DNA of 64,000 nt from Burkholderiales bacterium (GTDB taxonomy: Bacteria; Pseudomonadota; Gammaproteobacteria; Burkholderiales; Burkholderiaceae_C). Below are positions 1 to 9,058 of the stretch, one piece after another (the stretch's first letter is position 1; each line of letters starts with the position of its first letter). The stretch is from contig JAECRO010000004.1 in assembly GCA_016000195.1 (NCBI GenBank), positions 43,000-106,999 of the forward strand, given 5' to 3'. The translations under genes were made by a program, and so were the position numbers. The notes below the pieces were generated by a model. The model saw only the letters and a list, made by a program, of their open reading frames with translations. It was not told the DNA's origin and searched no databases.

Positions 1-745
1 AGACCTGCGGAATCGCCACCGTCAGGCGCAGGGCGTCGGACTGCGCCAGGTAGAACAGCTCGCGGGTAGTCGTGGCGCTGCCGGCGGCCACCAGCGCGCC
101 TACCTCGACATTGCGCTTGATCACCACCCCGTCAAACGGCGCGGTAATGCGGCCGAAGTCGTGCATCTGCCGCAGGCGCCGCACATTGGCCTGCGAGGCG
201 GCCAGATCGGCCAGCGCCTGCTGCTGGGCGGCGCGCCGCTCATCGAGTTCCTGCTGCGACACCGCGTCGCGCTGGCGCAGGCCTTCCCAGCGCGCTAGGG
301 ACGACTGGGCCAGGGCCAGCCGGGCCTTGATCTGCTCCTGCGTGGCCTGCGCCTGGGCCAGATCCTGGTCCACCTCGGGCGTGTCGATCAGGGCCAGCAC
401 ATCGCCCTTGCTCACTTTGTCGCCGATGTCCCGGCTCCAGGCCCGGACATAGCCGTTGGTGCGCGCATAGAGCGCCGCTTCGTTGCGCCCGCGCAGCGTG
501 GCCGGCAGGGCCACCGTGCGCAGGCTCTGGCCGGCCTTGGCCTGGGTGGTCAGCACCGATCTGATGGCGCTGCGCTCGGTGCGCTCCTCCACGGATTTGG
601 CGTGGGCCGCGTTGACATAGGCGCGCACGCCGGCGCCGCCCAGCAGCAGCGCCAGCACACCGAGCCCAATCCAGCGCGCCCGGCGTAGCGGGCGGCCCGC
701 CTTAGGGTGGATGGGCTCATGATTCAGGGAAGGGGAAGAACGCAT
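1..745 (-). CDS. RND efflux periplasmic adaptor subunit (partial, C-terminus beyond window)
   Basis: HlyD/MFP-family membrane fusion protein linking an inner-membrane RND pump to an outer-membrane channel. I translated it directly: the start ATG is at 743-745 and the frame stays open to base 1, so the C-terminus is missing. A basic N-terminus is followed by one hydrophobic segment (about residues 25-45). Then comes the biotinyl-lipoyl-like half motif GDKVSKGDVLALIDTPEV, which is characteristic of these adaptors, and an Ala/Arg-rich helical hairpin. It lies 24 bp downstream of the RND permease on the same strand, so the order is permease then adaptor, and co-transcription is very likely. The substrate cannot be told from sequence. 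No outer-membrane factor gene is in view; it may lie to the left. Confidence 0.85.
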   Translation of the reverse strand, partial: MRSSPSLNHEPIHPKAGRPLRRARWIGLGVLALLLGGAGVRAYVNAAHAKSVEERTERSAIRSVLTTQAKAGQSLRTVALPATLRGRNEAALYARTNGYVRAWSRDIGDKVSKGDVLALIDTPEVDQDLAQAQATQEQIKARLALAQSSLARWEGLRQRDAVSQQELDERRAAQQQALADLAASQANVRRLRQMHDFGRITAPFDGVVIKRNVEVGALVAAGSATTTRELFYLAQSDALRLTVAIPQV

Positions 746-769
746 AAAGGGGCAACTCGGTTCGGTAGA

Positions 770-3700
770 TCAGGCCGGGAACGGCTCGACAGGGGAAGCG
801 CCGGGCAGATGCACGCGGGCGGACAGGCGGCGATGCACGCCGGCAAAGACCAGCGGCACGAACACCAGCGTTGAAAGGGTGGCAAACAGCAGGCCGCCAA
901 TCACGGCGCGGCCCAGCGGGGCGTTCTGCTCGCCGCCTTCGCCCAGGCCGATGGCCATGGGCACCATGCCGATGACCATGGCCAGCGCCGTCATCAGCAC
1001 CGGGCGCAGCCGGGTCGATCCGGCTTCCAGCGCGGCGGTGAGCGCGGGAACGCCCTCGGCCAGGCGCTGGCGGGCAAACGACACCACCAGGATGCTGTTG
1101 GCCGTGGCCACGCCGACGGTCATGATGGCGCCGGTCAGGGCGGGCACCGACAGCGGCGTGCCGGTCAGGTAAAGCATCCAGGCGATGCCGGCCAGCGCGG
1201 CGGGCAGGCCGGAGACGATGATCAGCGCGTCCAGCCAGGACTGGAAATTGACCACCAGCAGCAAATACACCAGCACGATGGCCAGGGCCAGGCCCCAGAT
1301 CAGCGAGGAAAACGCCGTGCGCAGCGTCTCGATCTGGCCGCGCACGGTGATTTCGGAGCCGCGTGGCAGCTTTTCCCGCGCCTTGACAATCAGCTTTTCG
1401 ATGTCGGCATAGGTGCTGGCCAGATCCCGGCCATCGACGCTGACGTAGAGGTCGATGACTGGCGCGATGTTGTAGTGCGACACATTGGCCTGCTGGCTGG
1501 CCGATTTGATCGACACCACATTGCCCAGCAGCTGCGGCTCGCGCGGCTGGCCATTGCTGCCCGGCGCATTGACCGGGATGCCGAGCATCGCGCCCAGGCT
1601 GTCGATGTCGTACTGCGGCACCTGCACCGCGACGTTATAGACGCTGCCGTTGGCCGGATTCATCCAGTAAGTCGGCGAAGTCTGAAAGCTTGAACTCAGC
1701 GAGACCATTACGTTCTGCGCCACGTCGCGTGCCACCAGGCCGGTCTGCGCCAGGCGCGAGCGGTCCATGTCCAGTTGCAGCGCCCGGCGGTTGAAGCGCT
1801 GGTACAGCACCGTATCGACCGCGCCGGGCACCTGGCGGATCTGGTTCAGCAGCGTGGCGGCCACGGCCAGGTTTTCAGCCGTCTTGGTGCCCTGGATCTG
1901 GATGTCGATGGGCGCGCTCAGGCCGAAGTTCAGCGTCTGGCTGACCATGTCGGCGCTCTGGAAATAGAACTCGTTGCCCGGAAAATCGCGCGCCAGCGTC
2001 TCGCGCAGCGCGCGGATATGGCCTTGCGTGGGCTGGTGGTCCGGTGTCAAGGCCACCATGATTTCCACGTCGCTGCTGTCGATGGTGCCGTTGTTGTTAT
2101 AGACCGTGTTGTAGGGCGTGTACGGGCCGCCAACGATATCGACGATGCTGGCCACTTCGCCCGCGCCCACCACCTCGCGGATGCGCCGTTCAATTTTGTC
2201 CACGAAAGGCGGCATCTCGTCCAGGCTGGTGCCCGCCGGGGCGCGCACATGCAGGCGGATCTGGCCGGCGTCCACCGTGGGGAAAAAATCCCGGCCCAGC
2301 GCCGCGTACAGGCCGCTCGAAAGCAGCGCAAAAGCCATAAAACCGCTGCCGAACAGCGCCTTGCGCTGCAGCAGGGCCGCCAGCACCACGGCGTAGCCAT
2401 GGCGAAAATGCTCGAACCAGGCATCGAAAACCAGGTGGATGCGCCGCAGCCGTCCGGGCTGGTGCTGCGCCTGGGTTCCATGGCGTGCCTGGTGGCGCAT
2501 CAAATACATCACCAGCGTCGGCACCAGCGTGCGCGACAAAATATAGGAAGCAGCCATCGCAAACACCACGGCCTGGGCCAGCGGCATGAACAGCTTGCCA
2601 GCCACGCCGGGCAGGAAAAACAGCGGCACGAAGGCGATGCAGATGCAGGCAGTGGCCACCAGTGCGGGCGTGGCAATCTCGGCCGCGCCGTCCAGGATGG
2701 CCTGGTGCGGCGTCTTGCCCAGGTGCAGATGGCGCTCGACGTTTTCGATCTCCACCGTGGCGTCATCGACCAGAATGCCCACCGCCAGCGCCAGACCGCC
2801 CAGCGTCATGATGTTGATGCTCTGGCCGATCAGGTGCAGCGTGATCAGCGAGCACAGGATGGACAGCGGAATCGAGATGGCGATGATGGCCGTGCTGCGC
2901 CAGTTGCCCAGGAACAGCAGCAAGAGCGCGGCCGTCAGCGCGGCCGCAATCAAGGCCTCATGCACCACGGATTTGATGGCGGCCGAAACGAACACCGACT
3001 GGTCCGCCAGCGGCGTGACCGTGATGTCTTCGGGCAGCGCCAGCAGCGCCTTGGGCAGCTCGGCCTTGATGGTGTCGATGATGTCCAGCGTCGAGGCACC
3101 GCCGTTTTTCAGCACGGTCATCAACAGGCCGCGCTCGCCGTCGCGGCGAACGATGTTGGTCTGCGCCTGGGCGCCGTCGCGCACCTGCGCCACGTCGCGC
3201 ACATAGACGGTGGCGCCGTTGACCGTCGTGATCGGGATGTCGCCCAGCTCGGCGATGCTGGCTGGCGAGCCATTGAGGGCGATGGCGATTTCCTGCCCGC
3301 CTATCTTGGCCGTGCCCGAGGGAAGCATCAGGTTTTGCACCTGCAGCGCGTTGACCACGTCGATGGCGCTCAGGCCGCGCGCGGCCAGCGCCGGACCGTT
3401 GATGTCGATGGAAATCTGGCGGAAACGCCCGCCGTAAGGCGCGGTCACCGCCGTGCCTGGAATCGTGATCAGCTTGGTGCGCAGCACGTTGAAGGCCTGC
3501 TCGTTGAGTTCCTGCACACTGCGCACCGGGCTGCTGAAGCCGAGCTGCAGGATGGGCAGATCGGTGGCGCTGTACTTGATGATGGTGGGCGGCTGCGCGC
3601 CGGCCGGCAGCGAGCGCAGCGAAGCCTGGGTGCTGGCCACCACCTGGGCGATGGCCGCCGCCTGATCCACCTGCGGCTGGAAAAACACCTTGATGATGCC

Positions 3701-3967
3701 CAGGCCGCCCAGCGTCTGGGACTCGGTGTGCTCCATGTCGCTGACTGAGTTGGCCAGGTTGCGCTCGATGGGCGTGGTGATGCGGTTCGTCATCTCCTCG
3801 GCGCTCAGGCCGTTGTAGCTCACCAGGATGGCCACCACCGGGATGTTGATTTCCGGGAACACATCGACGGGCGTCTTGCGCAGCACGAAGGGCGTCGCCA
3901 GCAGGATGAGCAGGGCCGCCACGATGAAGGTATAGGGGCGCCGCAGGGCGACTTGAACAATCCACAT
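770..3967 (-). CDS. RND efflux transporter permease (HAE1/AcrB-type)
   Basis: Proton-driven inner-membrane pump of about 1065 residues, full length for the AcrB/MexB/CzcA superfamily. The N-terminal helix begins MWIVQVALRRPYTF and is followed by the family hallmark PVDVFPEINIP. The TM4 segment contains GILVDDATVEIENVERH near residue 400, with the adjacent aspartates that carry the proton relay in this family. The second repeat has the matching helices near the C-terminus (ATANSILVVSFARQRL). The adaptor gene follows 24 bp downstream. There is no cation-specific signature I would trust, so a drug/solvent (HAE1) rather than a metal (HME) role is only a mild preference. Confidence 0.92.
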   Translation of the reverse strand: MWIVQVALRRPYTFIVAALLILLATPFVLRKTPVDVFPEINIPVVAILVSYNGLSAEEMTNRITTPIERNLANSVSDMEHTESQTLGGLGIIKVFFQPQVDQAAAIAQVVASTQASLRSLPAGAQPPTIIKYSATDLPILQLGFSSPVRSVQELNEQAFNVLRTKLITIPGTAVTAPYGGRFRQISIDINGPALAARGLSAIDVVNALQVQNLMLPSGTAKIGGQEIAIALNGSPASIAELGDIPITTVNGATVYVRDVAQVRDGAQAQTNIVRRDGERGLLMTVLKNGGASTLDIIDTIKAELPKALLALPEDITVTPLADQSVFVSAAIKSVVHEALIAAALTAALLLLFLGNWRSTAIIAISIPLSILCSLITLHLIGQSINIMTLGGLALAVGILVDDATVEIENVERHLHLGKTPHQAILDGAAEIATPALVATACICIAFVPLFFLPGVAGKLFMPLAQAVVFAMAASYILSRTLVPTLVMYLMRHQARHGTQAQHQPGRLRRIHLVFDAWFEHFRHGYAVVLAALLQRKALFGSGFMAFALLSSGLYAALGRDFFPTVDAGQIRLHVRAPAGTSLDEMPPFVDKIERRIREVVGAGEVASIVDIVGGPYTPYNTVYNNNGTIDSSDVEIMVALTPDHQPTQGHIRALRETLARDFPGNEFYFQSADMVSQTLNFGLSAPIDIQIQGTKTAENLAVAATLLNQIRQVPGAVDTVLYQRFNRRALQLDMDRSRLAQTGLVARDVAQNVMVSLSSSFQTSPTYWMNPANGSVYNVAVQVPQYDIDSLGAMLGIPVNAPGSNGQPREPQLLGNVVSIKSASQQANVSHYNIAPVIDLYVSVDGRDLASTYADIEKLIVKAREKLPRGSEITVRGQIETLRTAFSSLIWGLALAIVLVYLLLVVNFQSWLDALIIVSGLPAALAGIAWMLYLTGTPLSVPALTGAIMTVGVATANSILVVSFARQRLAEGVPALTAALEAGSTRLRPVLMTALAMVIGMVPMAIGLGEGGEQNAPLGRAVIGGLLFATLSTLVFVPLVFAGVHRRLSARVHLPGASPVEPFPA

Positions 3968-4159
3968 TCGGTTAACCGTCCAGACAGGCCATCAGTCAAA
4001 AAAAGGCGGGCAAGGCGGGGTGCCCTGCCCGTTCGGCATCGCTTGCCTGGCAGCGAAGCAATCAAAGCGCATCCGTTTTAACCAGCAAACGAATTTTTAG
4101 CATCAAATAGGCCTTTTGCGCATGCCTAGTCTGCACAAGCAGCTATAAATTCAGTAGCA

Positions 4160-4184
4160 AAAACCATCACGCATCGCGTGATGG
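4160..4184 (-). terminator. Rho-independent terminator after the cytochrome gene
   Basis: Perfect 9-bp inverted repeat CCATCACGC-atc-GCGTGATGG at 4164-4184. On the minus strand it is followed directly by a run of five T. It lies 10 bp past the stop of the 4195 cytochrome gene and would end the minus-strand cytochrome/peroxiredoxin transcription unit before the RND genes. Confidence 0.75.
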
Positions 4185-4194
4185 GCGCATCGCC

Positions 4195-4671
4195 TCAATC
4201 CTTCCTGCGGAAGTCGTCGTGGCAGGACTTGCAGGTGCCCTGCACTTTGGCCAGTTGGGCCTTCACCACCGTCAGGTCACCCAGCAGCGCCACGCGGGCC
4301 AGCTCATTGGCTTCCTTGCTGAAGTGGCCGGCGATCTCGCCCGCCTTCGGGTCGGTGAACAGCTCGGGCTTGACGGCGGTTTCCCGCCAGCCCTTGCCGG
4401 TTTCGGTGCCGGGGGCATAGAGCGCACCCAGGCCGGAATTGGCCAGCGCCGCAATCGTGTTGGCGGCCTTGATCACGTCGTCCTTGTTGTACTGGCCATC
4501 GACATTGGCCTTGACGCGGCCGACGTTCCAGGCCAGAACCTGGTAGGCCGACTGGCGCCACTTGATCAGTTGCTCGGGCTTGGGCGCCTGCTGGGCGATG
4601 GCCGTGGCCGTCGCGGCCAGGGCGCCTATCGACAGCACGGCTGATGCGATCAGTTTGAGAGGTTTGTTCAT
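4195..4671 (-). CDS. Periplasmic monohaem cytochrome c, class II (c-prime-like)
   Basis: A 158-residue exported protein with one C-terminal haem motif, CKSCH at about residues 147-151. This placement, after four predicted helices, is typical of cytochrome c-prime/c556. The N-terminus MNKPLKLIASAVLSIGALAA...AIAQQ is a Sec signal peptide. I chose this ATG, not the one 16 codons upstream, because AAGGAAAAC sits just before it and the signal peptide starts there. It is last in a same-strand run of cytochrome, peroxiredoxin and SMP-30-like genes and ends at a terminator. It may carry electrons or bind a small gaseous ligand; the sequence does not decide. Confidence 0.85.
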   Translation of the reverse strand: MNKPLKLIASAVLSIGALAATATAIAQQAPKPEQLIKWRQSAYQVLAWNVGRVKANVDGQYNKDDVIKAANTIAALANSGLGALYAPGTETGKGWRETAVKPELFTDPKAGEIAGHFSKEANELARVALLGDLTVVKAQLAKVQGTCKSCHDDFRRKD

Positions 4672-4757
4672 CTGTTTTCCTTCATTTTTTCTTCGGGGGT
4701 TGGAGAGGCCTGGCGTCAATACCAGGCAGGCGGGGATGGGTTTTGAATCTGGGCGGC

Positions 4758-5762
4758 TTACTTGGCGCGCCCGGCATAACCGGCGGTCAGCACCGGCAGG
4801 CGGTAGGCCGCGCCGCGACCGACGACATACAGGGTCTTTTTGCCCTCGCCGGCAAAGGCCAGGTTCTGCGGTTTTTTCGGCAGGGCGATGCTGCCCAGCG
4901 CCTCGCCCTGGCTGCTGAACACCTCGATGCCCTTGTTGCTGGCCACATAGACGCGGCCCGCCTCGTCCACAGCCAGGCCATCGGCGCCACTGGAGTTGCC
5001 GGTGTCGGTCTTCTGCCAGCCGTCTAATTTGGCAAAGTTGCGGCGCGGCCCCAGCGCGCCGTCGGGCGCGATGTCATAGGCCAGCAGGTGCTCGCCCAGG
5101 GTGTTGGCCACATACAGCACTTTTTCGTCCGGGCTGAGCTGGATACCGTTGGGGCGCTCGATGTCAGCCAGCAGGCGCTTGAGTTCACCCTTGGCCGAGA
5201 TGCGGTAAACCGCAGGCTTGGCTGGCGCGGTCGCCTGCACGGGCGGCGCCGGCTGTCCGGCCGCAGGCGGGTTCACGCCGGAATCGGTGAAATAGACATT
5301 CCCCTTGCTGTCCACCACCAGGTCATTGGGACGGCCAAACGGTGCCCCCTCAAAGTTGTCGGCCAGCACCCTGGCCTTGGGCGGCGGAAAGATGATGCCC
5401 ACGCGCGGTTTGAGTACCTGCACTGCGTACAGGTCGCCGTTGGCGGTGAAGCCCAGCCCATTGGCGCCGTTGCTGCCCTCCACAAAAGTAGAGGTCGAGC
5501 CATCGGGCGCGATGCGGGTCACGCGGTTGGCCGTGGTCTCGGTGAAGATCAGACTGCCGTCGCTCAAGGCCACCGGACCCTCGGTGCCGGTGAAACCCTC
5601 CCTGATCAGCTCAATCGGGGTTCCCGCCGCCACCACGCCGACAATGGCCGGTGTCACCGCCCCGGAGGGCTCGGGGCTTTGCGCCTGAGCCGCTGCCGAG
5701 GCGAAAGCCCCGGCCACGCTGGCGGCCAGCAGGGCGCGGCAAAGAATGTGTTTTGTCTTCAT
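4758..5762 (-). CDS. Exported SMP-30/gluconolactonase-family beta-propeller protein
   Basis: A 334-residue protein beginning MKTKHILCRALLAASVAGAFA with a cleavable signal peptide ending near AAAQA; AGGAG precedes this ATG. The body carries the repeated beta-propeller pattern of SMP-30/gluconolactonase/LRE-like proteins: GPVALSDGSLIFTET, RPNDLVVDSKGNVYFTDSG, RPNGIQLSPDEKVLYVANT and GADGLAVDEAGRVYVAS. The metal-ligand residues of the family (Glu in GTEGPV, Asn in RPND and RPNG, Asp in GADG) are visible. Members hydrolyse lactones or act as calcium-dependent esterases; the substrate here is unknown. It lies between cytochrome and peroxiredoxin genes, so a periplasmic oxidation pathway is a reasonable inference. 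Confidence 0.85.
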   Translation of the reverse strand: MKTKHILCRALLAASVAGAFASAAAQAQSPEPSGAVTPAIVGVVAAGTPIELIREGFTGTEGPVALSDGSLIFTETTANRVTRIAPDGSTSTFVEGSNGANGLGFTANGDLYAVQVLKPRVGIIFPPPKARVLADNFEGAPFGRPNDLVVDSKGNVYFTDSGVNPPAAGQPAPPVQATAPAKPAVYRISAKGELKRLLADIERPNGIQLSPDEKVLYVANTLGEHLLAYDIAPDGALGPRRNFAKLDGWQKTDTGNSSGADGLAVDEAGRVYVASNKGIEVFSSQGEALGSIALPKKPQNLAFAGEGKKTLYVVGRGAAYRLPVLTAGYAGRAK

Positions 5763-5791
5763 GCGTTCTCCTGTCTTGATGTCCAACAAGT

Positions 5792-6397
5792 TCAGGACTT
5801 GGACGCAGCCGCCCTGGCCGCCAGGCCCTGGACCACTTCCAGCGCCTTCTCGACATTGGCGGCCGGCGTCAGACCGCCCACGGTCGCGGCAATCTTGCCG
5901 TCGGGCGTCACGATGAAGGTGGTGCGCTCCACTCGGGCATGATCGATGTCGGCGCCGCGCGTGTCCTTGCGGCCCGCAGGCGTGTCGCTCACGCTCAGGT
6001 CAAAAGCCTTTGAAACTTTACCCCCGGCATCCGAGGCCACGGCGACCTTGCCGGCGCAATACTCTGGGTCGGCCGAGAAGGTATTGAGCCGCCCGATGTT
6101 GTCGAGCGAGACGCCGATGATGGAAGTGCCCGCTGCCGCGAACTTTTCCGTGTTCACGGCAAAACTGCGAGCCTGAATGTTGCAGCCGCCGGTGTAGGCC
6201 GACGGGTAGAAATAGACCACCACCGGGCCTTTTTTCAGCGCATCCTTCAGCGAGTAATTGAACTCCTTGCCGGCCAGAGAGGCTTTCAGCTTGAAGTCCG
6301 GCGCCGCATCGCCTTCTTTCAGTGCTGCGGCGGCCGGCAGGGCCAGCAGGGTGGACATGAGCGCGGGCAGGGCCGCCTTGAAAATCCGGTGTTTCAT
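5792..6397 (-). CDS. Exported peroxiredoxin (AhpC/TSA, BCP-like)
   Basis: A 201-residue thioredoxin-fold peroxidase with a signal peptide (MKHRIFKAALPALMSTLLALPAAAA). The catalytic motif PxxxTxxC is present as PSAYTGGC with the peroxidatic Cys at about residue 72. A further Cys at about 113 (DPEYCAG) could act as resolving residue. The longer reading with 22 extra codons lacks a signal-like start and was rejected. BCP/PrxQ enzymes reduce hydroperoxides; export is unusual for that group but fits the surrounding cytochromes. It is 30 bp from the SMP-30-like gene and was probably co-transcribed with it. Confidence 0.85.
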   Translation of the reverse strand: MKHRIFKAALPALMSTLLALPAAAALKEGDAAPDFKLKASLAGKEFNYSLKDALKKGPVVVYFYPSAYTGGCNIQARSFAVNTEKFAAAGTSIIGVSLDNIGRLNTFSADPEYCAGKVAVASDAGGKVSKAFDLSVSDTPAGRKDTRGADIDHARVERTTFIVTPDGKIAATVGGLTPAANVEKALEVVQGLAARAAASKS

Positions 6398-6428
6398 GTT
6401 CGTTCTTTCAGTTCGTTCAAAAAGTGAT

Positions 6429-7112
6429 TCAGATACCCGAGAGGTAATTCGCCAGGGATTCAATGTCGGCGTCGGTCAGCGCCTTGGTGGCCTGGCTCAT
6501 GACGCCGCCATCGCTGTTGCGCCGCTCGCCCGAACGCCAGTCGCGCAGTTGCTGGTCGAGGTAGCGCCATTCCTGTCCGCCTATCACCGGCGCCAGCGGG
6601 CTGGCTGCCAGGCCCTTGCCTTTGACACCATGGCAGCTGCTGCAGGCCACGACGCCACGCGCAGGATCGCCGTTCTCGTACAGCGATTTCCCCAGCGCAT
6701 GGCGCTCGCCGTCCTGCGCATTCATGGCCGGCTGGCTGCCGAAATAGGCTGCGATGTCGCGCATGTCCTCGTCGGACACGCTGCGGGCCATGATCTGCAT
6801 CTGGTCGTGCTTGCGCGCGCCGGAACGGAAGTCCCGGATCTGCTTGAGGATGTAATCCGGGTACTGACCCGCGAGCTTGGCGAACTTGCCTTCCGGCCCA
6901 TTGGAATGGCCGGCGCCATGGCCGTCCACGCCATGACACTCCATGCAGCGCTCCGATTCGGCCTTCTCGCGGCCCAGTACCGGATCGCCCTTGACGGGCA
7001 GCGACCTGGCCGGCGCCGCATCAGCCGCCCGCGCCTTGCCGGCAGGAGTTGCCGCCATCACAGAGGGCAGCAGGCAGGCCGACACCAGCAGGCTGTAAAA
7101 CAGGATTTTCAC
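6429..7112 (-). CDS. Dihaem cytochrome c (c4/c553 type)
   Basis: A 227-residue protein with a signal peptide (MKILFYSLLVSACLLPSVMA) and two cytochrome c domains. Haem motifs are CMECH (residues 56-60) and CSSCH (157-161), with candidate Met ligands in QIMARS and GGVMSQ. The duplicated layout matches cytochrome c4, an electron donor to terminal oxidases or acceptor from periplasmic dehydrogenases. It lies between a monohaem cytochrome 15 bp upstream and the peroxiredoxin 31 bp downstream, all on one strand. Confidence 0.88.
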   Translation of the reverse strand: MKILFYSLLVSACLLPSVMAATPAGKARAADAAPARSLPVKGDPVLGREKAESERCMECHGVDGHGAGHSNGPEGKFAKLAGQYPDYILKQIRDFRSGARKHDQMQIMARSVSDEDMRDIAAYFGSQPAMNAQDGERHALGKSLYENGDPARGVVACSSCHGVKGKGLAASPLAPVIGGQEWRYLDQQLRDWRSGERRNSDGGVMSQATKALTDADIESLANYLSGI

Positions 7113-7127
7113 AAGCGGTCCTTGACT

Positions 7128-7511
7128 TCAGGACTTCTTGTAGAAGTTGTGGCAAGTCTTGCAGGCCCTGGAGATGTTTCCGGCCAGTTCCGCAGCGTGG
7201 TCAAACTGCTGGGAATCGACTGATTTGACAATCTCGCCGGCCCAGTCCTTGCTCTTCTTGGACAGGTCCACTGCGTCAGCCGCATCGCCCTTGGCCACGA
7301 AATGTGCCTCCACCTGCGTGAACATACGGTGCAGCTCGGCCGCCTCGGCCTTGCTGCGCTTGGCATCCTTCAGCGCAATGTTGGAGGCCAGGCTCAGGTT
7401 GGTGTCCTCGATGGTCTGCATCAGGTCTGTATCCAGCTCGGCGTCGGCGGCGCGCACCACCCCCGCCAGCAGCATCACCAAGCAGCCCATCACGATCAGC
7501 ATCTTGCGCAT
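7128..7511 (-). CDS. Small exported monohaem cytochrome
   Basis: A 127-residue protein with a signal peptide ending near VVRAADA and a single haem motif at the extreme C-terminus, CKTCH (residues 117-121). The preceding sequence is predicted all-helical. This resembles the cytochrome c-prime/c556 four-helix fold, though it is shorter than usual. It is a second, divergent relative of the 4195 protein in the same run. It starts 58 bp past the DUF1501 stop and the dihaem gene follows after 15 bp. A role as electron carrier for the DUF1501/PSD1 products is inference from context. Confidence 0.75.
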   Translation of the reverse strand: MRKMLIVMGCLVMLLAGVVRAADAELDTDLMQTIEDTNLSLASNIALKDAKRSKAEAAELHRMFTQVEAHFVAKGDAADAVDLSKKSKDWAGEIVKSVDSQQFDHAAELAGNISRACKTCHNFYKKS

Positions 7512-7569
7512 AAAGCAAAAATTCCTTCCAGCGGGGCATCACGCCCCGCTTCTTCAGCTATGTAAACGA

Positions 7570-9021
7570 TCAGGCCAGCAGGTCCTTGACCACCTTGCCA
7601 TACACCACCGTCGGGCGCTCGGAGCGGCCGTTGTTCAGGAAGGTGGTTTTCATGTGGTCCAGGCCCATCAGGTGCAGGATGGTGGCGTGTAGGTCGTAGG
7701 TGTCCACAGCCTTGTCCTTGTCGGCCGTCTGCAGGCCGATGTCGTCGGTCTCGCCGTAGGTGAGGCCTGCCTTGAGGCCGCCGCCGGCCATCCACTGGGT
7801 GTAGCCCCAGGGGTTGTGGTCGCGCCCGCTGCCGCTCTCGCCCCAGGAGGTGCGGCCAAATTCCGAGGCCCAGACCACCAGCGTGCTGTCTAACAGGCCG
7901 CGCGACTTCAGGTCGGCCAGCAGGCCGGCGATTGGCTTGTCCACCATCTTCGAGAGCAAGCCGTGGTTTTGCTCCAGTTCGTCGTGGGCATCCCAATTGC
8001 GGCGCTCCGAGTCAAGGCTCTGCGGCACGGCCGAGACCACCTGGATGAAGCGCACACCGTTTTCCACTAGGCGGCGCGCGCGCAGCAGCACCTCGCCGTA
8101 GCTCTGGCTGGTCTTGTCGTTCAGGCCGTACATCTCCTTGGTGGCGGCGCTTTCCTTGCTGATATCGACAGCGACGGGCGCGGCGGCCTGCATGCGGTCG
8201 GCCAGTTCGTAGGACTGGATGCGGGCGCGCAGCTCGGTGTCGGACGGATAGCGTTCGGCGCCGGCCGAGTTCAGGCGCTTGAGCAGGTCCAGCGACTTGC
8301 GCTGCTGCTGGGCCGTGCGCAGCTCGGGACGGTCCAGGTACAGGATGGGGGAATCGCCTGGACGGAAGGCCGTTCCCTGGTACACCGCCGGCAAAAAGCC
8401 CGAACTCCAGTTCACCGAGCCGGCCTGGGGCTCGCGGTCGCCGTTGTACAGCACCACATAGGGCGGCAGATCCTTGTTGGCCGAACCCAGTGCATAAGTG
8501 ATCCACGCGCCCAGGGACGGGCGCCCCGGGTTGAGGTCGCCGGTGTTGAGCTTGAGGATCGAGATGTCGTGCGTTGCGCCCACCGTCACGCTGGACTTGA
8601 TGAAGGTCATGTTGTCGGCCTGCTTGGCCAGGTTGGGCAGCAGGTCCGAGAACCAGGCGCCGCTTTGGCCATGCTGCTTCCACTCGCGCTTGGACGCATA
8701 CAGCTTGCCGACCCCCCCTTGGGTACTGGTCTTGATGCCCTTGAGGAAGGAGGCCGGAACCTCCTTGCCGGCCAACTTGATCAGCTCGGGCTTGTAGTCA
8801 TACAGGTCCAGCGTGCTGGGCGCGCCGTCCTGGTGCAGCCAGATCACCGATTTTATTTTTCCAGGGAAATGCGGCGACTTCAGCGCCAGCGGATCGACCA
8901 GATCGGCCGCATGGGCGGCAGAAAAGCTGCCCAACCCCGGTATCACACCGCTCAGGGCGGCGGCGCCACCGAGGTACACTCCGGATTTGCGAAGAAAGTC
9001 GCGGCGGGAATCATGGCTCAT
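7570..9021 (-). CDS. Tat-exported DUF1501 protein (alkaline phosphatase/sulfatase-like fold)
   Basis: A 483-residue protein. I placed the start at MSHDSRRDFLRKSG because AAGGAGAT lies just upstream and this exposes a textbook twin-arginine signal (SRRDFLRKS, then a hydrophobic stretch, then AHAAD). Family traits include VIWLHQDGAPSTLDLYDYKP near the N-terminus, then WASEFGRTSWGESGSGRDHNPWG and the C-terminal metal-site-like HATILHLMGLDH. DUF1501 proteins belong to the alkaline-phosphatase superfamily and usually sit beside DUF1549/DUF1553 genes, as here (37 bp upstream). That pairing is best known from planctomycetes. The biochemical activity of the family is not established. Confidence 0.85.
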   Translation of the reverse strand: MSHDSRRDFLRKSGVYLGGAAALSGVIPGLGSFSAAHAADLVDPLALKSPHFPGKIKSVIWLHQDGAPSTLDLYDYKPELIKLAGKEVPASFLKGIKTSTQGGVGKLYASKREWKQHGQSGAWFSDLLPNLAKQADNMTFIKSSVTVGATHDISILKLNTGDLNPGRPSLGAWITYALGSANKDLPPYVVLYNGDREPQAGSVNWSSGFLPAVYQGTAFRPGDSPILYLDRPELRTAQQQRKSLDLLKRLNSAGAERYPSDTELRARIQSYELADRMQAAAPVAVDISKESAATKEMYGLNDKTSQSYGEVLLRARRLVENGVRFIQVVSAVPQSLDSERRNWDAHDELEQNHGLLSKMVDKPIAGLLADLKSRGLLDSTLVVWASEFGRTSWGESGSGRDHNPWGYTQWMAGGGLKAGLTYGETDDIGLQTADKDKAVDTYDLHATILHLMGLDHMKTTFLNNGRSERPTVVYGKVVKDLLA

Positions 9022-9058
9022 GGGAATCTCCTTGTCGTTTGTCAGTAATGGTTGATGG

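Noticed and set aside
1775..3748. 657-codon plus-strand open frame
   Set aside because: Lies opposite the RND permease; His/Gln/Arg-rich with no family features, the usual shadow of a GC-rich gene.
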